Shown: positions 23,947-36,571 of the stretch, in pieces
How positions within the stretch are numbered: position 1 is the first letter of the stretch
Layout of the letters: every line of letters starts with the position of its first letter
DNA from: Calliopum simillimum
Taxonomy: Eukaryota > Arthropoda > Insecta > Diptera > Lauxaniidae
Reading direction: 5' to 3'
Length of the DNA stretch: 64,000 nt
Assembly (NCBI GenBank): GCA_951812925.1
Contig: OX638368.1
Span: forward strand, 154,366,492 to 154,430,491
Position numbers and translations under genes: made by a program
Notes under the pieces: model-generated
Database searches by the model: none
What the model was told of the DNA's origin: nothing
Seen by the model: the letters and a program-made list of their open reading frames with translations, nothing else

Positions 23947-25129
23947 CCTGTTAAGGGCTATATTAAATTTATTTGCTTTTACTTCAATGGATGATATCTC
24001 GGAAAGTAAATACATTGCTTGCGTGAATTATGGGACAGCTTTTATAATGTTTTATCTTTCAATCAAGAAAATATTTTCATAACTTTTAATAAATAATTTT
24101 AGAATTATTTCTTCACCGTGTATACACATTGCCATATTTTGTTTGTTGTATTTCATTTCACTGATGTATTGCACTTCTGTTCGAGTTTATGAGATATGCG
24201 TCAGCTGGTTTTTGTTGTGATTGCGCAAATTTTAACGCCATATTTAAATGCATAACATCATGCAGAGATTTTATTTGCACATCATTACAATGCAAACGAT
24301 AAAACCATTGAATTGCATTACGACAACAGCAGCAGCAACAAATGCAACAACAATGCTTTTGACAACAAAATTATTTTATGTAAATTTTCAGAATTTTGTA
24401 ATTTATTTTCTACTCAATTCATAAAATTTAAATTTACATTTTGCATGTTGTTACAAACAATAACAACAAAAAAAAAAACAAAATCAAAATCAAAATCAAA
24501 AATAGTCAGCTTTTCATTCACTTAGCAGAGGCTTAAAAGCGCTTTTAAAATGTATCCAACTTGGTTTTTATGGATACATTTATAAAATGATAAATTGAAA
24601 ATATATGGAAAAATATTGTTGGTATATTATGCACTTCAGGTTGTTAAGTAAACGCAGACACTGGCAAATAGCGCAGCACACTTAATCAAATATGTGCTAC
24701 TTTTGGCGTTTCCATATTTCCATATTATTAGGATGAACTGAAAAAATTAAGATCTCTATTTTTCTGCAACTTATCGCGATCTGTGCTTCGTCTGTCATTC
24801 CGTTCTTTGCCTTCACAACCCAATGGTTTCCTGATTATTACTAACCTGTTTTACATGGGTATTATAACCCCTGTGGAAAAACCTTTACTAAAACCTTTTA
24901 AAAGCTTTTTTCTTGCATGTCAATATAAAAATAAAACAAAACAAACAATTTTAATTTAAAATAACAAAAAAACAATTTCAGTGAAGTTTTAGAAAATTAA
25001 TTAGGTATTCGAAAATATAACTCGATAAACTGCGAACATTATTTTGAATTGGTTACCAAAAAAACCAACTGTCAGAGAGAAAATCAACAAGCTGAGTAAA
25101 AACGCAGATCTTTAAACTTTTGTTTTCTT

Positions 25130-25285
25130 TTTCGTAAAAATAAGTCATCGTTGGTGACCCCTAATGAAATATTCTGTAAAATATTTTTGTAGAACACTTT
25201 AACCCATTATAACACAGTTTTTTGAAAAGAGGGTCAAAAACGTCTCAAACTCTGTCTGAATCGACAAAAAAGTGGAAGTTTACTG
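25130..25285 (+). repeat. Dispersed repeat, copy 1 of 3
   Basis: The block containing GTAGAACACTTTAACCCATT and AAAAGAGGGTCAAAAACG is recognisable again at 41165-41360 and 51830-51980 in the same orientation. The three copies are strongly diverged from each other. No coding capacity. Confidence 0.6.
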
Positions 25286-26309
25286 TAAAATGATTAGAAT
25301 TACAGAAATATGCCATATTATTAAAAGCAATAAATTCGTTTTTGATGAACTTTTTTCATATCAATTTTCATAAAATTTATTATTGTAACACCCTTATTCG
25401 CACAAATACATACATGTATGTACTCATATATATGTAAATGGTACATATGTGAGCATATCAATCATATTCAAAAGCAAATACTACTTTTTGCACTCAAAGT
25501 CCTGAATTGTTGCACACCAACAATTATCATTATTATCGATAACACAGTAAATATTGATGAAAATATTTAATCAACAATCGAATTGAGTTGTTTACTTTCA
25601 ATTACGTTAATTATTCCAATGACGTTACGTTGTGCTGAACGTTAAATTCCCATATGAATTATGCATGTGCAGTAGCCCTGATAACAAAGGCAAGAATGCG
25701 TTATAATAAGATGCCATTTATTATTTGAGTTCCATATGTGTGAGTGAATTTATTTGCATAGCTTTAAAAGTATAAGAGCATATGCAAATATATTGTAAGT
25801 ATAATATGAAATATAAAAACAAAAAAAAAAAATTAAAAATAACACTGTACAACTCGTAAATTTGAATGAGATCTCGATAACTTTTTTTTGTTTACTTGTG
25901 GTCGTTTGATGCGAATCTAGCAACCTTTTTTCTCTATCAGGTCTGAGATCCGAGCTATCCTTCCTATATAGCCCAGAAAAAAGCTTTCAGTTCACTTTTG
26001 CCAACGGCATCGAGTCACCCTAGTCTTCCAGTTTAACACTTTCCAGACCGCTCCGAAAACCTAGAAAATTTGCAGATTCGTGCTTAGCGAAACAACATTT
26101 CTATTGAAATAGGTTTTCAAAAATTTATTGTTTTAATTCCAAGTGTGAAAAATTATGTGACATATTGTATGTAAGTAGTTTTATACTTCATTATATGGGT
26201 ATGTATATTTGCTGCTGTAAGTCATAGAAGTGCTTTAATCACAAAGAAGCTGTCAACGTCTTCAACCTTGAAAGAGAGATTTCAGGTCTGGCAGGGTGCG
26301 GTAAGATTT

Positions 26310-26670
26310 GTATATATGTATGTATTTTCCTCCTAGGAGGTACTTATGTTTGTGAAACGTCTCCATTTGTCGCGATCCCTTGCGTTGACTTTGATCTCTT
26401 GCCACGACTTTCTCGATTCTTGGATTTCCTTTTCCAGTGACCTTTCCTGTTGGTTTTCGGTCTACAAAGTTCTCTACTGCCTTGTGGATTCCACTCACGA
26501 ACCAGGCGACAGACTTCGCTGTCTGGTTTCCGGAGAGTATGATCAATCTATCTCAATGCTCCCTTCGCTTTTGCTATTCTTGAGTTGATATCCTCTTTTG
26601 CTTCACCATCCATGGAGATAATGCTGCCTAAATACGTGAAGCTGTCGACATTTTCAATATAAGATTTGGT
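26310..26670 (-). pseudogene. LINE relic: end of reverse transcriptase ORF2 and 3' tail
   Basis: On the minus strand, about 26665-26555 reads NVDSFTYLGSIISMDGEA then DINSRIAKAKGALR, the well-known C-terminal RT-side motif of several LINE clades. About 26440-26340 in another frame reads KSWQEIKV and ARDRDKWRRF, the usual last residues of ORF2. The 3' end is CTCCTAGGAGG followed by a TACATACATA tail. Stops and frame changes show it is dead. Three further 3' ends of the same family lie at 16140, 43995 and 51764. It is inserted antisense to the host gene. I cannot fix the clade. Confidence 0.8.
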
Positions 26671-27511
26671 ATTCAGTATTTCACAAAATTGCTATTCCAG
26701 TCGTTTAAGTTACTCGGATAATGGAAAGTTTCCCTTCTACCTTTAATTGGTTGGTTCTATTGGAATTTTGCGCCTGATAGCGTTCTGATAGGTTTGTGTT
26801 GGTATTTTGCTTTTGCAGTGCTTTCTGCTTTACTTTAGAAATTATCATCTAAGCACCTTATTCAGAGAATCCGAAAGTTTATTCTGCGTGGAAAAAACTT
26901 GATTAATTTTATAAGAAAAATTATAATTTGCAGTCATTTAAAAACAGCATCGTACATTCACTTAACTGCCTGTGATAAGTTTGCTTTCCTGCGATGATGT
27001 TGAAAGACACTCTAGTTAAGGCTAACTATGCAGCAGGAGTCAGTGACCAGCTTACCATTTTCGCTACTCGTTCCCAACCCCGATTTTACAATCACGTGCT
27101 TAATGCAAAGGCACGTAATATACTTTAATTCGTTTACAGTAAAATAAAGGTAACGTATCCTACGCAAAAAGCAATTATCATTAATAAGCAATAAATAATT
27201 ATCACGCAACGCATTCAATTACTGGCATGAATTTTTCATTAAAAACAAAACAATTAAAATGCAAATATTATGACTTTGATAACGATGATCAGAAATAAAT
27301 TGAAAAATCATTTAATTATGAATAAATTTGCTTTAAATTATGTTTAAAAAGTTTAAAGGATAAATAACAAAAACAAAATGAAAAAAAGATTGTCATTCAT
27401 TTTCTACGAAATTTAAATTAATATTTTATTAAAGTTTTTAATTAAAAGTTTAATTAATTAAAAAAAAATTTTATAAGAACTTCATTGAATATACTGTTAT
27501 ACTGTATGTAT

Positions 27512-28219
27512 GTATATTAGACAGCTTCATAATTTTTTTTTGCTTCCGATTTGCTTTCCAACAAGCTTTTTTGTTAAAACGATAGAAACTAAAAATTCTG
27601 GTGCAAGGAGAGCCCATAATATTAATATTTACTGGTGGCGCATCGTATTTCTTTGTTTTAAGCATAAAAGAGTACTCTTCTAAACACTTTTGTATATATC
27701 TCGTGAAAGAGAAAACGCAGACAAATGAGACTGCTACCATTAGATTGAGCATAAAATTTTTCATAAAAAAGTTTATAATAATTTTTTTCGTAAAGATGTT
27801 ACTTCGGTAGTTTTTTTAGCTTTCAAAGTATAAAATCGATTTAAAACTTGAGAAAACTGTGCTTAGCTTTAAAGCGAAATGTTTAGTTTCAAAACGATTT
27901 TAAACTTTGAAAGCTAAAAAAATACCGAAGCAACATCTTTACGAAAAAAATTATCATAAACTTTTTTATGAAAAATTTTATGTTCAATCTAATGGTAGCA
28001 GTCTCATTGTCTGCGTTTTCTCCTTGACGAGATATGTACAAAAGTGTTTAGAAGAGTGCTCTTTCAAACTTAGAACAAAGAAATACGATGCACCACCAGT
28101 AAATATTAATATTATGGGCTCTCCATGCGCCAGAACTTTTAGTTTCTATCGTTTTAACAAAAAAGCTTGTTGGAAAGCAAATCGGAAGCAAAAAAAAATT
28201 ATGAAGCAGTCTAATGTAT
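27512..28219. mobile_element. Foldback element with mirrored open frames
   Basis: The left arm (27512-27840) and right arm (27895-28219) are reverse complements over about 320 bp with a spacer of about 55 bp. Examples are AGCTTTCAAAGTATAAAATC with GATTTTAAACTTTGAAAGCT, and the GCTTCATAATTTTTTTTTGC end with its complement at about 28190-28206. Each arm, read outward from the centre, contains the same 60-to-90-codon open frame with the segment KKYDAPPVNINIMGSP. I do not recognise the peptide. Confidence 0.8.
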
Positions 28220-28544
28220 CTACATTTGTGGTTAATCTTTATTAATCGTTGGCGAAATCAAATGCATTTTGACAACATGCTGTAGAATACACTAAGTAAA
28301 TACTTCTAATCCGAATACTTACATACGTATCCTCAATCAAAGAGAAGTTTCATGAAATTCCTAATGTAAACGGTTCACGGCATCTTATTTCAGCTATTTA
28401 ATAGTTTCGAAATCAGCTCCGAATAAAATCCTAGCCGATCGTTTTTAAAACGAAAAACGGTACCTAAGTTGACAAAAAAAACACAACAAAACAAAACCAA
28501 AAGAATTATTTTCGATATAAGTATTTGTCAACGCTGGATCCAAA

Positions 28545-29045
28545 TGCAATCTCAGAATTGCTCTATCACGTATGATTTTTGAGATATTCTAACCTAAAAC
28601 TTTGAATACACGGTTTTTGAGGTTATAAAAAGGACGAGCGAAATTGTTTTGATCTTTTTTACGAATTGTATCGCTTAGTACCATCCATCGTCTTCAAAAA
28701 ATGCTACGAATCGGTCTTGTTTGATTTCTCCTTAAAAAGTTTTGACCATTTAAAAATGAGACCGCGGATTGAAAAATCATATGAGAATCTTACATACGAT
28801 TTTTAACTTTCACGCATCATTTTAAAATGGTCATAACGAACTGTTTAAGGTTGAATCTTACAGCAACAATTCTTAAGTTATTTTGAGGACAAAGACTGGT
28901 AGTAAGAAATACATACATATATTAGAAAAGAGCAATTCAGTTTCGTGAGTCTTTATATAAGCTTAAAAGTCGTGTTTTTGTACTTTTAGTTTAGAATACC
29001 TCAAAATCCTGGACTGGAGATTGAATTCGGATTCAGCACCGACAA
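28545..29045. repeat. Imperfect foldback with GAGATATTCTAACCTAAA module
   Basis: The left arm, about 28545-28700 (AGAATTGCTCTATCACG, GAGATATTCTAACC), pairs with the right arm, about 28885-29045 (TTTTAGTTTAGAATACCTC). An inner pair, 28735-28770 and 28800-28850, includes TTTGACCATTTAAAAATG against CATTTTAAAATGGTCATA. Diverged and non-coding. Confidence 0.7.
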
Positions 29046-29584
29046 ACACATCGAAAATGTTTGTCAAATTGCAGAGGATTTTTGTTGTATGAAACTCTTA
29101 CTTTTTTGGAGGAAAATCATGACAATGCCACTAGGTCCGAAGATTTAACGATAATTCCTCCTAAAATTGCCATTATAATGTCACTAATAAAGATTCTGAA
29201 GCCTTAGGTGTGTACCGTTTTTCGACCTCATTTTAAAGGAAAGATCAACTAGGATTTAATTTGGAACAGATATTGAAACTATGAAATAGCTGGAATAAGA
29301 TGACGTTAACAGTTTCATTAGGTATTTTCATGGCACTTCTTTTTGATTGAGGATAGGCGTGAATAGTTGAGCAAAAATGTGAAATCTGGTTTAGTCAAAG
29401 CGGGCACATTCTTAAAATGCTTGTGGGAATATTAGAAGCATCTGAAATAAGTACTTCAATAAAAGATTATGTTTTGAAAATTTTGAAACTTCTATGCAAA
29501 AATGATCGCAACGGTACAACTATTGATCTAAGTGTGTTCGTTTATCATTGCCTACTAGTGTCATAATTCACATGTCGTTTGAAC

Positions 29585-29706
29585 GCAGCTAAACATAGAT
29601 CTACTCCCACTCCAAGTTTTTAATGTAAAGTTATTCACTGGGGTCCAAAAGTACAGAACACACATCAAAAAAACCTGGAGTGGGAGGATCTCAAGTTATA
29701 GCTGAG
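29585..29706. repeat. Short inverted repeat
   Basis: CAGCTAAACATAGATCTACT followed by CCCACTCCA (about 29587-29615) pairs with TGGAGTGGGAGGATCT and AGTTATAGCTG (about 29676-29705). Stem of about 38 bp with mismatches, loop of about 60 bp. It may be a small MITE. Confidence 0.6.
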
Positions 29707-30307
29707 TGCAAACAAACCCACAGTGGGCTAGAATTTTTTTTAAATCGGCAAAGTTACGGAAATCCCTTAACTCAAGTATTAAAACTATTTTTTAGTTTTC
29801 GGGTCTACTGATTTCCAATTTCATAAAAATTTTGGAGAACAGAATTGATGCCCTAAAGTAAACATTTTATTTATTTTTCTGTGAGCAAGCTAATTTACAT
29901 TGACTTTGGGTCTCAATAGATTAGTCCTTCATCTACAATACACAAAAGCTGGCGATCTGCAGGGTACATAAATATTATCGTCTTAATGCTATTTTGATGG
30001 TATAGCCGTAAATAAAACTGGTAAGGTTTTATGAGAGTGTTAGTTTGGCCTGGAGTGTTTTTTTTTTTTTTTTCAAATAATTTGACAATTTGTTTCCTTT
30101 AAAGACGCGTTTTTATCAAAATGAAAAAAAAAAAAAAAACATGGTAGCTAAGTGTTACAATACATTTTTTTTCACTAATCATTAATTTTACAATCTTAAA
30201 GTTGCATTTGGTTTTTTAGATGGAGTCTTATTATGTACCTATGTATTTATTTATGATTTGAACGACTTTGTTAATAAATATACTATGTTTTTTTGTTGTA
30301 CTTGTAG

Positions 30308-30556
30308 ATGCACCAGTTTGCAGCGTTAACATCGTTACTGTCATTGGTGCTTCTTTAGAGGAAGCAGTACCAATACCATGTCGTGTTAATTCTGATCCGC
30401 CAGAAATTGATTTTGAATGGACATTTTCCAGCAGTGGCGAACACTTTGAAGTGCCATCTGGACATTATGCGACGATACAAGAAGCAACAACAACAACAAT
30501 GAGTGATATACATCGAACCATAATTGAATCGAATGATACACATTTTGAAACTTATG
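30308..30556 (+). CDS. Side-family receptor exon: first half of Ig5
   Basis: It reads YAPVCSVNIVTVIGASLEEAVPIPCRVNSDPPEIDFEWTF. This has the A-strand with the family's characteristic cysteine after YAPVC, the first core cysteine (VPIPCRV) and the core tryptophan (FEW). It then continues with a longer, variable C-E region (HFEVPSGHYATIQEATTTT) and ends NDTHFETY plus one base at donor GTGAGT. Phase 1 in and out. NDT is a sequon. The extra cysteine in YAPVC is expected to pair with one near the end of the domain (SEPCLF in the next exon), as is usual in Side Ig5. Confidence 0.93.
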
Positions 30557-30763
30557 GTGAGTTTTGTTATAACATTGTTTACGCAGCTTTCGAAAACCTT
30601 AAAGTCCACCACTACAAATATTTGTTGTCAAAAAAAAAAAAAAAAAATTTTCCAATGCCAAAAAATCAAGTGTACACTTCGATTCTTTAGCAGTATAGAA
30701 TCAGATTTTAATATACACAAAATCGATATTTCTTTGACATAGACCTAACTTAGACATGACTTA

Positions 30764-31315
30764 GATATGCCTAAGCGAAAAAAATCGTAGGGACCACCCG
30801 GCCATGCATCAACATCGACGGCCAAGCCGAATATTCATGGCGCCAAGCTTATGCTGTGTATTTGGTGGGATCAGAAGGGTGTCGTGTACTATGAGCTGCT
30901 TTAACCTAACGAAACCATCACTGGGGAACGCTACCAACAACAATTGATGCAATTGAGCCGAGCATTAAAGGTTAAACGGCCGGAATATGCCAAAAGACAC
31001 GACAAAGTGGTTTTTCAACATGACAACGCACGGCCACATGTTGCAAGAACCGTCAAGGAAACGTTGGAAGCGCTGAATTGGGATGTGCTACCCCACCCGC
31101 CTTATAGCCCAGACATAGCCCCTTCCGACTACCACCTATTCAGATCGATGACGCATGGCTTGGCTGAGCAGCGCTTCACTTCTTACGAGGATACCAAAAA
31201 ATGGGTCGATTCGTGGATTGCCTCAAAAGACGAGTCGTTCTTCCGACGCGGAATCCATATGCTGCCAGAAAGATGGGAAAATGTTGTAGCTAACGATGGA
31301 CAATACTTTGAATAA
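30764..31315 (+). pseudogene. 5'-truncated mariner transposase pseudogene
   Basis: This is the C-terminal half of a mariner-family transposase of DNA elements that insert at TA. The reading runs PKRKKS, stop (30788-30790), STAKPNIHGAKLMLCIWWDQ, VVYYELL, stop (30902-30904), then an open frame to the stop at 31313-31315. Catalytic residues two and three are present in QHDNARPH and SPDIAPSDYH, separated by exactly 34 residues (the mariner D34D signature). The first catalytic aspartate and the DNA-binding half are missing upstream of 30764. With two in-frame stops and the truncation it cannot make an active enzyme. It lies in sense orientation inside the Ig5 intron. The sequence is otherwise well preserved, so the insertion is not ancient. 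Confidence 0.93.
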
Positions 31316-31369
31316 TATACATTGTACCGTTGTTTCTAAATAAATGCTCAAAAACCGAAAAAAAAACCT

Positions 31370-31835
31370 TTAAAATTAATTCCAACACCCATAGAAAAAC
31401 ATCCAAAGTATCGTTTAAAGTCCAAAAATGTCGAAAAACTTCTTATATATCGGTATAAGCCCGAAAGTTTTGAAAAATATTTAAACATCGAAGAAATCGG
31501 CAAAAGTCTAAGTTTATCGAAAAACATCCAAAATATCGGTAAAATTACAAAAAAGAAATCGAAAAACATCCTATATATCGGTAAAAGCCCAAAAGTTTTG
31601 AAAAATATTGAAACACATTGAAGAAATCGGTTAAAGTCTAAAAGCAAAACATCCAATATATCGAAACAAAATCAAAAGTTTCGAAAAATAGTGAAATATG
31701 TACATCGAAGAAATCGGTCGAAGTCCAAGTGTTTTGAAAAACATCCAAAATTTCGAAAAAAGTCAAAAAGAATTGAAAAATATTGAAAAACATGTTAAAC
31801 ATAGTTAAAAGTCCAAAAATATTGAATATATTGAG
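31370..31835. repeat. Degenerate tandem repeat next to the mariner relic
   Basis: The words GAAGAAATCGG, AAAAGTCCAAAAG and GAAAAACATCCAAAATATCG recur at irregular intervals (for example near 31491, 31620 and 31705). No unit length is constant. It starts right after the mariner 3' end. Probably a decayed minisatellite; non-coding. Confidence 0.65.
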
Positions 31836-32379
31836 TTGGCATCACTGACGAAATCACTCTCATTTTTGCTCTCATCAACAACACAACATCAAGAATAAAA
31901 AAAAACAATAAATGAAAGAGGCGGAAAAGACAACAACAACACATAACTCATGGCGCAGCAAGCTATAGCGACTGAAATGCAAGCGATCATTTTTATGCAA
32001 GCATTGAATTTGTTTTTCCAACAACTTCATACTAAAAAAAGAAAGGTTTATCTTATAAAAACCAAAAAAAAAAAGTACACAACCCTGTTCCTTACGTAGA
32101 ACGTTTTAAAAAAAAAAATTATTAAAATCGGTTCGGGTTCGGGTTTTCATATAAGCAATTTTATATAAATAGTATAGATATAAGACAAGATACTAAAATC
32201 TTGAACTCTCATTAAGCTCTTGCATTGTATCCCACGACGTCATGGCACACAAAATAATATCAGATTCGCCGAATTGACTATAGTTCTCCTTATAGCCTTT
32301 TCTAAAAGTTCAAAGATAACAGTTTAGAGCAATTCTTAAAGTAGTACTACACTATAACCTTCTACAGAAAACCTTACTT

Positions 32380-32620
32380 TGTATCTGTTCTAATTAGATC
32401 CGTACTTTCCGAGTTATCATACTTTGAAGTAATGGCATCAGATTTCCATACAAAGACAATCTAGTTCTTTGTATGAAGTCAAAAAACTTTAAATTCAGTG
32501 GGTGATTACTTGGAAAATATTGATCCAATTGAAAAAGTTGAAAGGTTAAGTTTAATAAGGAAAGTTATGGCTCTTTGATGTCATTAACAAAAATTAATTA
32601 CACTATTTACTCTCAAATAG
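32380..32620 (+). repeat. Dispersed repeat related to 52150-52340
   Basis: TTTCCGAGTTATCATACTTT, a later CCATACAAA block, and AAAATTAATTACA near the end are shared with diverged copies at about 34700-34860, 40890-40990 and 52150-52340. No coding frame. Family unknown. Confidence 0.55.
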
Positions 32621-32765
32621 CATTTATTAAATACTTGATAAACGATCGAGAAACTTCTTTTAACCAATGCTTTTGAGCAATGGCTTTAAAGAACTATAGA
32701 AAGAACTTATAAATGCATAAACTTGACTTAGACTAGACTTAAAAATGACTTGAACTTGAATTATA

Positions 32766-33579
32766 AGGGAACTGATGCTATTGTGGTATAGCTAATGTTT
32801 AGGTGGAATTTGAAAGAGAACCGTTCAATCAATTTCAGCCAAATTTTTTTATGCCAATCATTAAAGTATTGGCTACAGAACGTATTTCAATAAAATGTGT
32901 GCAGTTTCATTAAAAAAAGTTATTGAGCATAATCTGAAAAATGTCAAAAAAGCTGTTTTCAAATAGTTGGGAGGTAATGTAGTGTATATACTGATCTGTA
33001 CTTGTAAAGTGGGCTGATAATGTGGTACATATAAGTATGGTAATGTGGTATACTTAACCATACACCCAAATATAAAGTTTGAAAGGTATGAAATAAGTTC
33101 ATAATAACATTTACATTGGTTCTCAATCTCATAGCTTTTATAAAAAAATAAACAGCAATCAAATAATGTTAAGAATAATAAGAAATATTCATATACCACA
33201 TTAGCGAATCCCGACTATACCACACTGGCCAATTTTTAGAAATTACAAAATTCTAAAAATAAAATGGGAAATATTGTGAATTTACACAGTTAAACACTTA
33301 TTGCGCAATACTTAGCATATACCTTTATTGCCTATAAATAAAACTTCACCAAAAAGCACCTTTTCTTAACAAAATTTTTTTGCAAAAAATCCGGAAAAAA
33401 AAAAATCAACCACACGCGACTTAAGTTTCGTTCAGCTGACACCGGAAAAATTTTGTTTGGTGCATGACAGCAACACATTCCTGGTTTTTCATGTTTTCTG
33501 AAAGGATAAGGACAGTGACGTACGCAGGTCTTTCCTAAATCGGAGATATGCGACCATACAACAATAGCATCCGTTCCCT
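32766..33579. mobile_element. TA-flanked MITE, copy 2 of the AGGGAAC family
   Basis: Ends AGGGAACTGATGCTATTG and the complement of CAATAGCATCCGTTCCCT lie immediately inside TA at 32764-32765 and TA at 33580-33581. It shares its outer portions with 6245-6611 in reverse orientation. It is longer because of about 440 extra bp (about 32945-33400). That stretch has its own ATGTGGTATA/TATACCACA words in both orientations, suggesting a nested related element. Confidence 0.8.
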
Positions 33580-34236
33580 TACTTGATGTAGACCTAAGCT
33601 TTATTTTTTTTTTTTTTTTTTCGGTGTGAAATGAAAAACAAAACAGTCCATCGGGTACCCCTGTTTGTATTTAAAATTAAATTTCCAAGTTCTTTAGTTT
33701 CTTCGCTCCAGCAATTTAAGCATCAGTTGCCGTCATTGCAAGACACTTTCTCATTCAGTCGTTTATTCATTTTCATTCATTAAAAGTACAAAAACAAAAA
33801 AACAATATATTTTAAAACTAGAAAACTTTTTCTTATCAATTTTCTTGTATCTTTTATTTTACATTTGTTGCTGTCTTTCTGTCTTTCAATTTACAACAAT
33901 TTTCACTAGATCCTATCAACTTGAAACTATGGGAAATGTACAAAAAATACACATCATACACACACACACACAAACAGGCACACATGATACACTCACTTGT
34001 ATCATGTATGTTATTTACTTAATAGAAATTTAATTTAATTTAATTGAAATTTATATCAAACAGAAGAATGTAGACTTCTTCTGTTTTCCTCTATATGACA
34101 GCATGCATTACAAACATGAATGAATACACGTGTGTGCATATGTATGTAACATTTTAAATTTTATCTATCCACATTCTGAACTTATCGCTCATGTAGATAT
34201 TACTATTGAAATTTTCTCTTTCTTCTCCATTTTCAG

Positions 34237-34362
34237 TTGAAACTGTCAGCGAATTGATATACACTCCAAAGGGTGAACGCGATTACGGCACGCTCGCCTG
34301 TTGGGGCCGCAACTCAATTGGCAAACAATCGGAGCCGTGTTTATTTCAAGTTGTACCAGCTG
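34237..34362 (+). CDS. Side-family receptor exon: second half of Ig5
   Basis: It reads VETVSELIYTPKGERDYGTLACWGRNSIGKQSEPCLFQVVPA. The RDYGTLxCWGxNxxGxQxxPCxFxVVPA signature is, to my knowledge, the most distinctive block of the Sidestep family. The second core cysteine is in TLACWG and the extra cysteine in EPCLF. Phase 1 in (acceptor TTTTCAG) and out (donor GTAAGA), with the split GCC codon leading directly into AKPGALRNCTL of the FN3 domain. This exon is the main evidence for the family assignment. Confidence 0.95.
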
Positions 34363-35867
34363 GTAAGAGATTTCTTTCTTGTTTGATTTAAGCTTTCTTC
34401 CCTTTAAAGTTGGGTAAAAATTTGCAATCCAAATGCGCATAAGTGCTCTTTCACACATTTTTCCATGAAGATAATATACCGTGGCCTTGAGTCGAAATAA
34501 AAATTATACTCATTTCGCGCCGAAAAGTCCAACTGTTTCAGACTTGCAAAGTATTATCCATTACAAATTTTTAGTACAAAAGCCGAAAGTACTAAATTTC
34601 TTTTTTTGTTGCGGTAGCTGATTTTGAATCTAGAAATTTTTTTTTTTTTAGGACTGTGATCCGAATAATCCTTAATTTTAAGTTCAAAAGAAGTTATTTT
34701 CAGACATAAGGTGCATATCTTCAATAAACTTTACCTTTTAACTTTTCAAATTGGATCATTACTTTCCGACATATCATCCTTTGGTAAAATGTTTCAATTC
34801 CATACAAATCTAATTTAATCATTGGGATACATTTCTTTCAATGGAGGATATCGTTGAGTCAATTGTAAACTATCCAATCTTATTTCAAAATTTTTAGACG
34901 AGCTAAATAATCAACTGCATTCTGCTTATTCAATAGAAGACAACAATTTCCGCAAAATAGAAATTGAGTTCTGAGCTGTTTTTTAATATCTCTTTAGTTC
35001 AAAAACGGCAGGATAGTTTACAATTGATTCAACGATATCTCGGAAAGATATGATTCAGTTGGAAAAAGAAACAGATACATAACCCTACTTCCTGGATGAG
35101 AAAAATTTATGCCGAATTCAGCAAGCGCAAATTATCGAAATCAATTTCAAAATTTTATGTAAATGTATTCTGGAATACCTAAAATTTCAAAACATGATTG
35201 GTAAACTGGATTTAATAAAAATCCAATGATCTAGTTTTTGTAATATAGCTAAATTCTTAATCATTTTTGAATAAGACCTATGTTAATGTCAAAAATAGTA
35301 AAATCTTAATTTTTTTTAAGGGAGTGAGGAGTGCGATTTTGAAAATGGGGCGTGAACAAAAACGGTAGACTTGATTTAGCAAAGACCCGATATTTTTTTA
35401 ACCAACTACATATGTTCTGATAAAAAACTAAAATTTAAATTTTTAAGTCATAGGTACGGAAAAATACTTTGTATGATATTGAGAGAAACCATTTTTTTAG
35501 AGGCTTAAAACTCAGAAAGTAAGGATCCAATTGAAATTCTTTTTAAGCACTGCTTGTTGGTGATAATTTTGGCTATCCGAACCTGTATCCAAAAAATGGT
35601 TTACACCCAGGGTATATTCACCTTGTCCTTCCGTTTGTAATGCAGAGAAGGAGGCGTGGCAGGTATGGAAAGTATACATATTCTTGATCAGCGTCACCTT
35701 TTGAGTCGATATAGCCACGTCCGTCTGTCTGGCTGGGTGGCTGGCTGGATGTGCGTGGAAATACACTTTTTGGGAAAACTGAGCAACATAATGCATTGAA
35801 ATTTGGTGTTCTGACTTCGTCGTAAAAGTTAACTCGTAGGATTGAAAATGAGCGAAACCGGTCAACG

Positions 35868-36452
35868 GACACGCCCACCGCCCATGCAAAAAACATATTC
35901 AAAATGCAATTATAAGAGTATTACTTGCAATAACAGAAGCAAAATACACATAAATACTAGGGATAGTAGCTAAGTGCAAGCTCTGAGCAAAAATCTGGCG
36001 AATTCGGACTAGAGGGCGCGGCACCTCCCATACAAAAAAAAGTTTCAAAATGCTATATTCAAAGCGTTTTTTGAGATAACCCAACCAAATTGCACTCAAA
36101 TACTCAGATCAATAAATGCAAGCTCTTAAAAAAAACTAGGCGACTTCAGACAAGAGGGCGTGGTACCTCTCATATACGAAACATTTTCAAAATACTGAAG
36201 GCGTTTTTTGAGATAACCCAACCAAATTGCATTCAAATACGCAAATCAATAAATGCAAGCTCTGAAAAATAACTAAACAAACTCGGAAAAAAAGGCGTGG
36301 CACCTCCTATACAAGCAAAAGTTTAAAAATGCTATATTGAATGATTTTTTTAAGAAAACCAAACAGAGTTTTACTCAAACACCCAAAACAGTAAATGCAA
36401 GTTCAACGAACAATCAAGGTAAGTTCAGACACGAGGGCGTGGCACTTCCCAT
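35868..36452. repeat. Tandem repeat, about 137-140 bp unit, about four copies
   Basis: Each unit contains GAGGGCGTGGCACCTCCCAT, a TTTTTTGAGATAACCCAACC block and ATAAATGCAAGCTCT. The GATAACCCAACC block recurs at 36075 and 36212 (spacing 137), with a degraded third at about 36350. The first unit (from about 35868) is the most diverged. The GGGCGTGGC core is also dispersed elsewhere in the window. Confidence 0.85.
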
Positions 36453-36571
36453 GTAAGCAATTTGTTCTTATACGTTACGGAGGAATAAAACAATTTATTT
36501 TATTGTAATAAGAACTTGTATGAACAAGAATACTTATTGCATAGTTTTTATCAACTAAGTGTTTAATGATA

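Larger units (their letters stand above)
20483..30307 (+). other. Large intron between Ig4 and Ig5 exons
   Basis: 9825 nt, phase 1, GTGAGT...TTGTAG. It is full of dispersed repeats: the GGGCGTGG module (21085-21215), a TCAATNACNAACAAAATGAG repeat pair, a GATCAGG-box element (23431-23946), a repeat shared with 41165 and 51830, a LINE relic (26310-26670), and foldbacks at 27512-28219 and 28545-29045. Bases 24100-24600 are ordinary intron with CAACAA and AAATCA repeats. No independent gene was found. Confidence 0.85.
30557..34236 (+). other. Intron inside Ig5
   Basis: 3680 nt, phase 1, GTGAGT...TTTTCAG. It contains a mariner pseudogene (30764-31315), a degenerate tandem repeat (31370-31835), a dispersed repeat around 32380-32620 and a TA-flanked MITE (32766-33579). 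A short CA repeat lies at about 33957-33973. The rest shows nothing recognisable. Confidence 0.85.
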
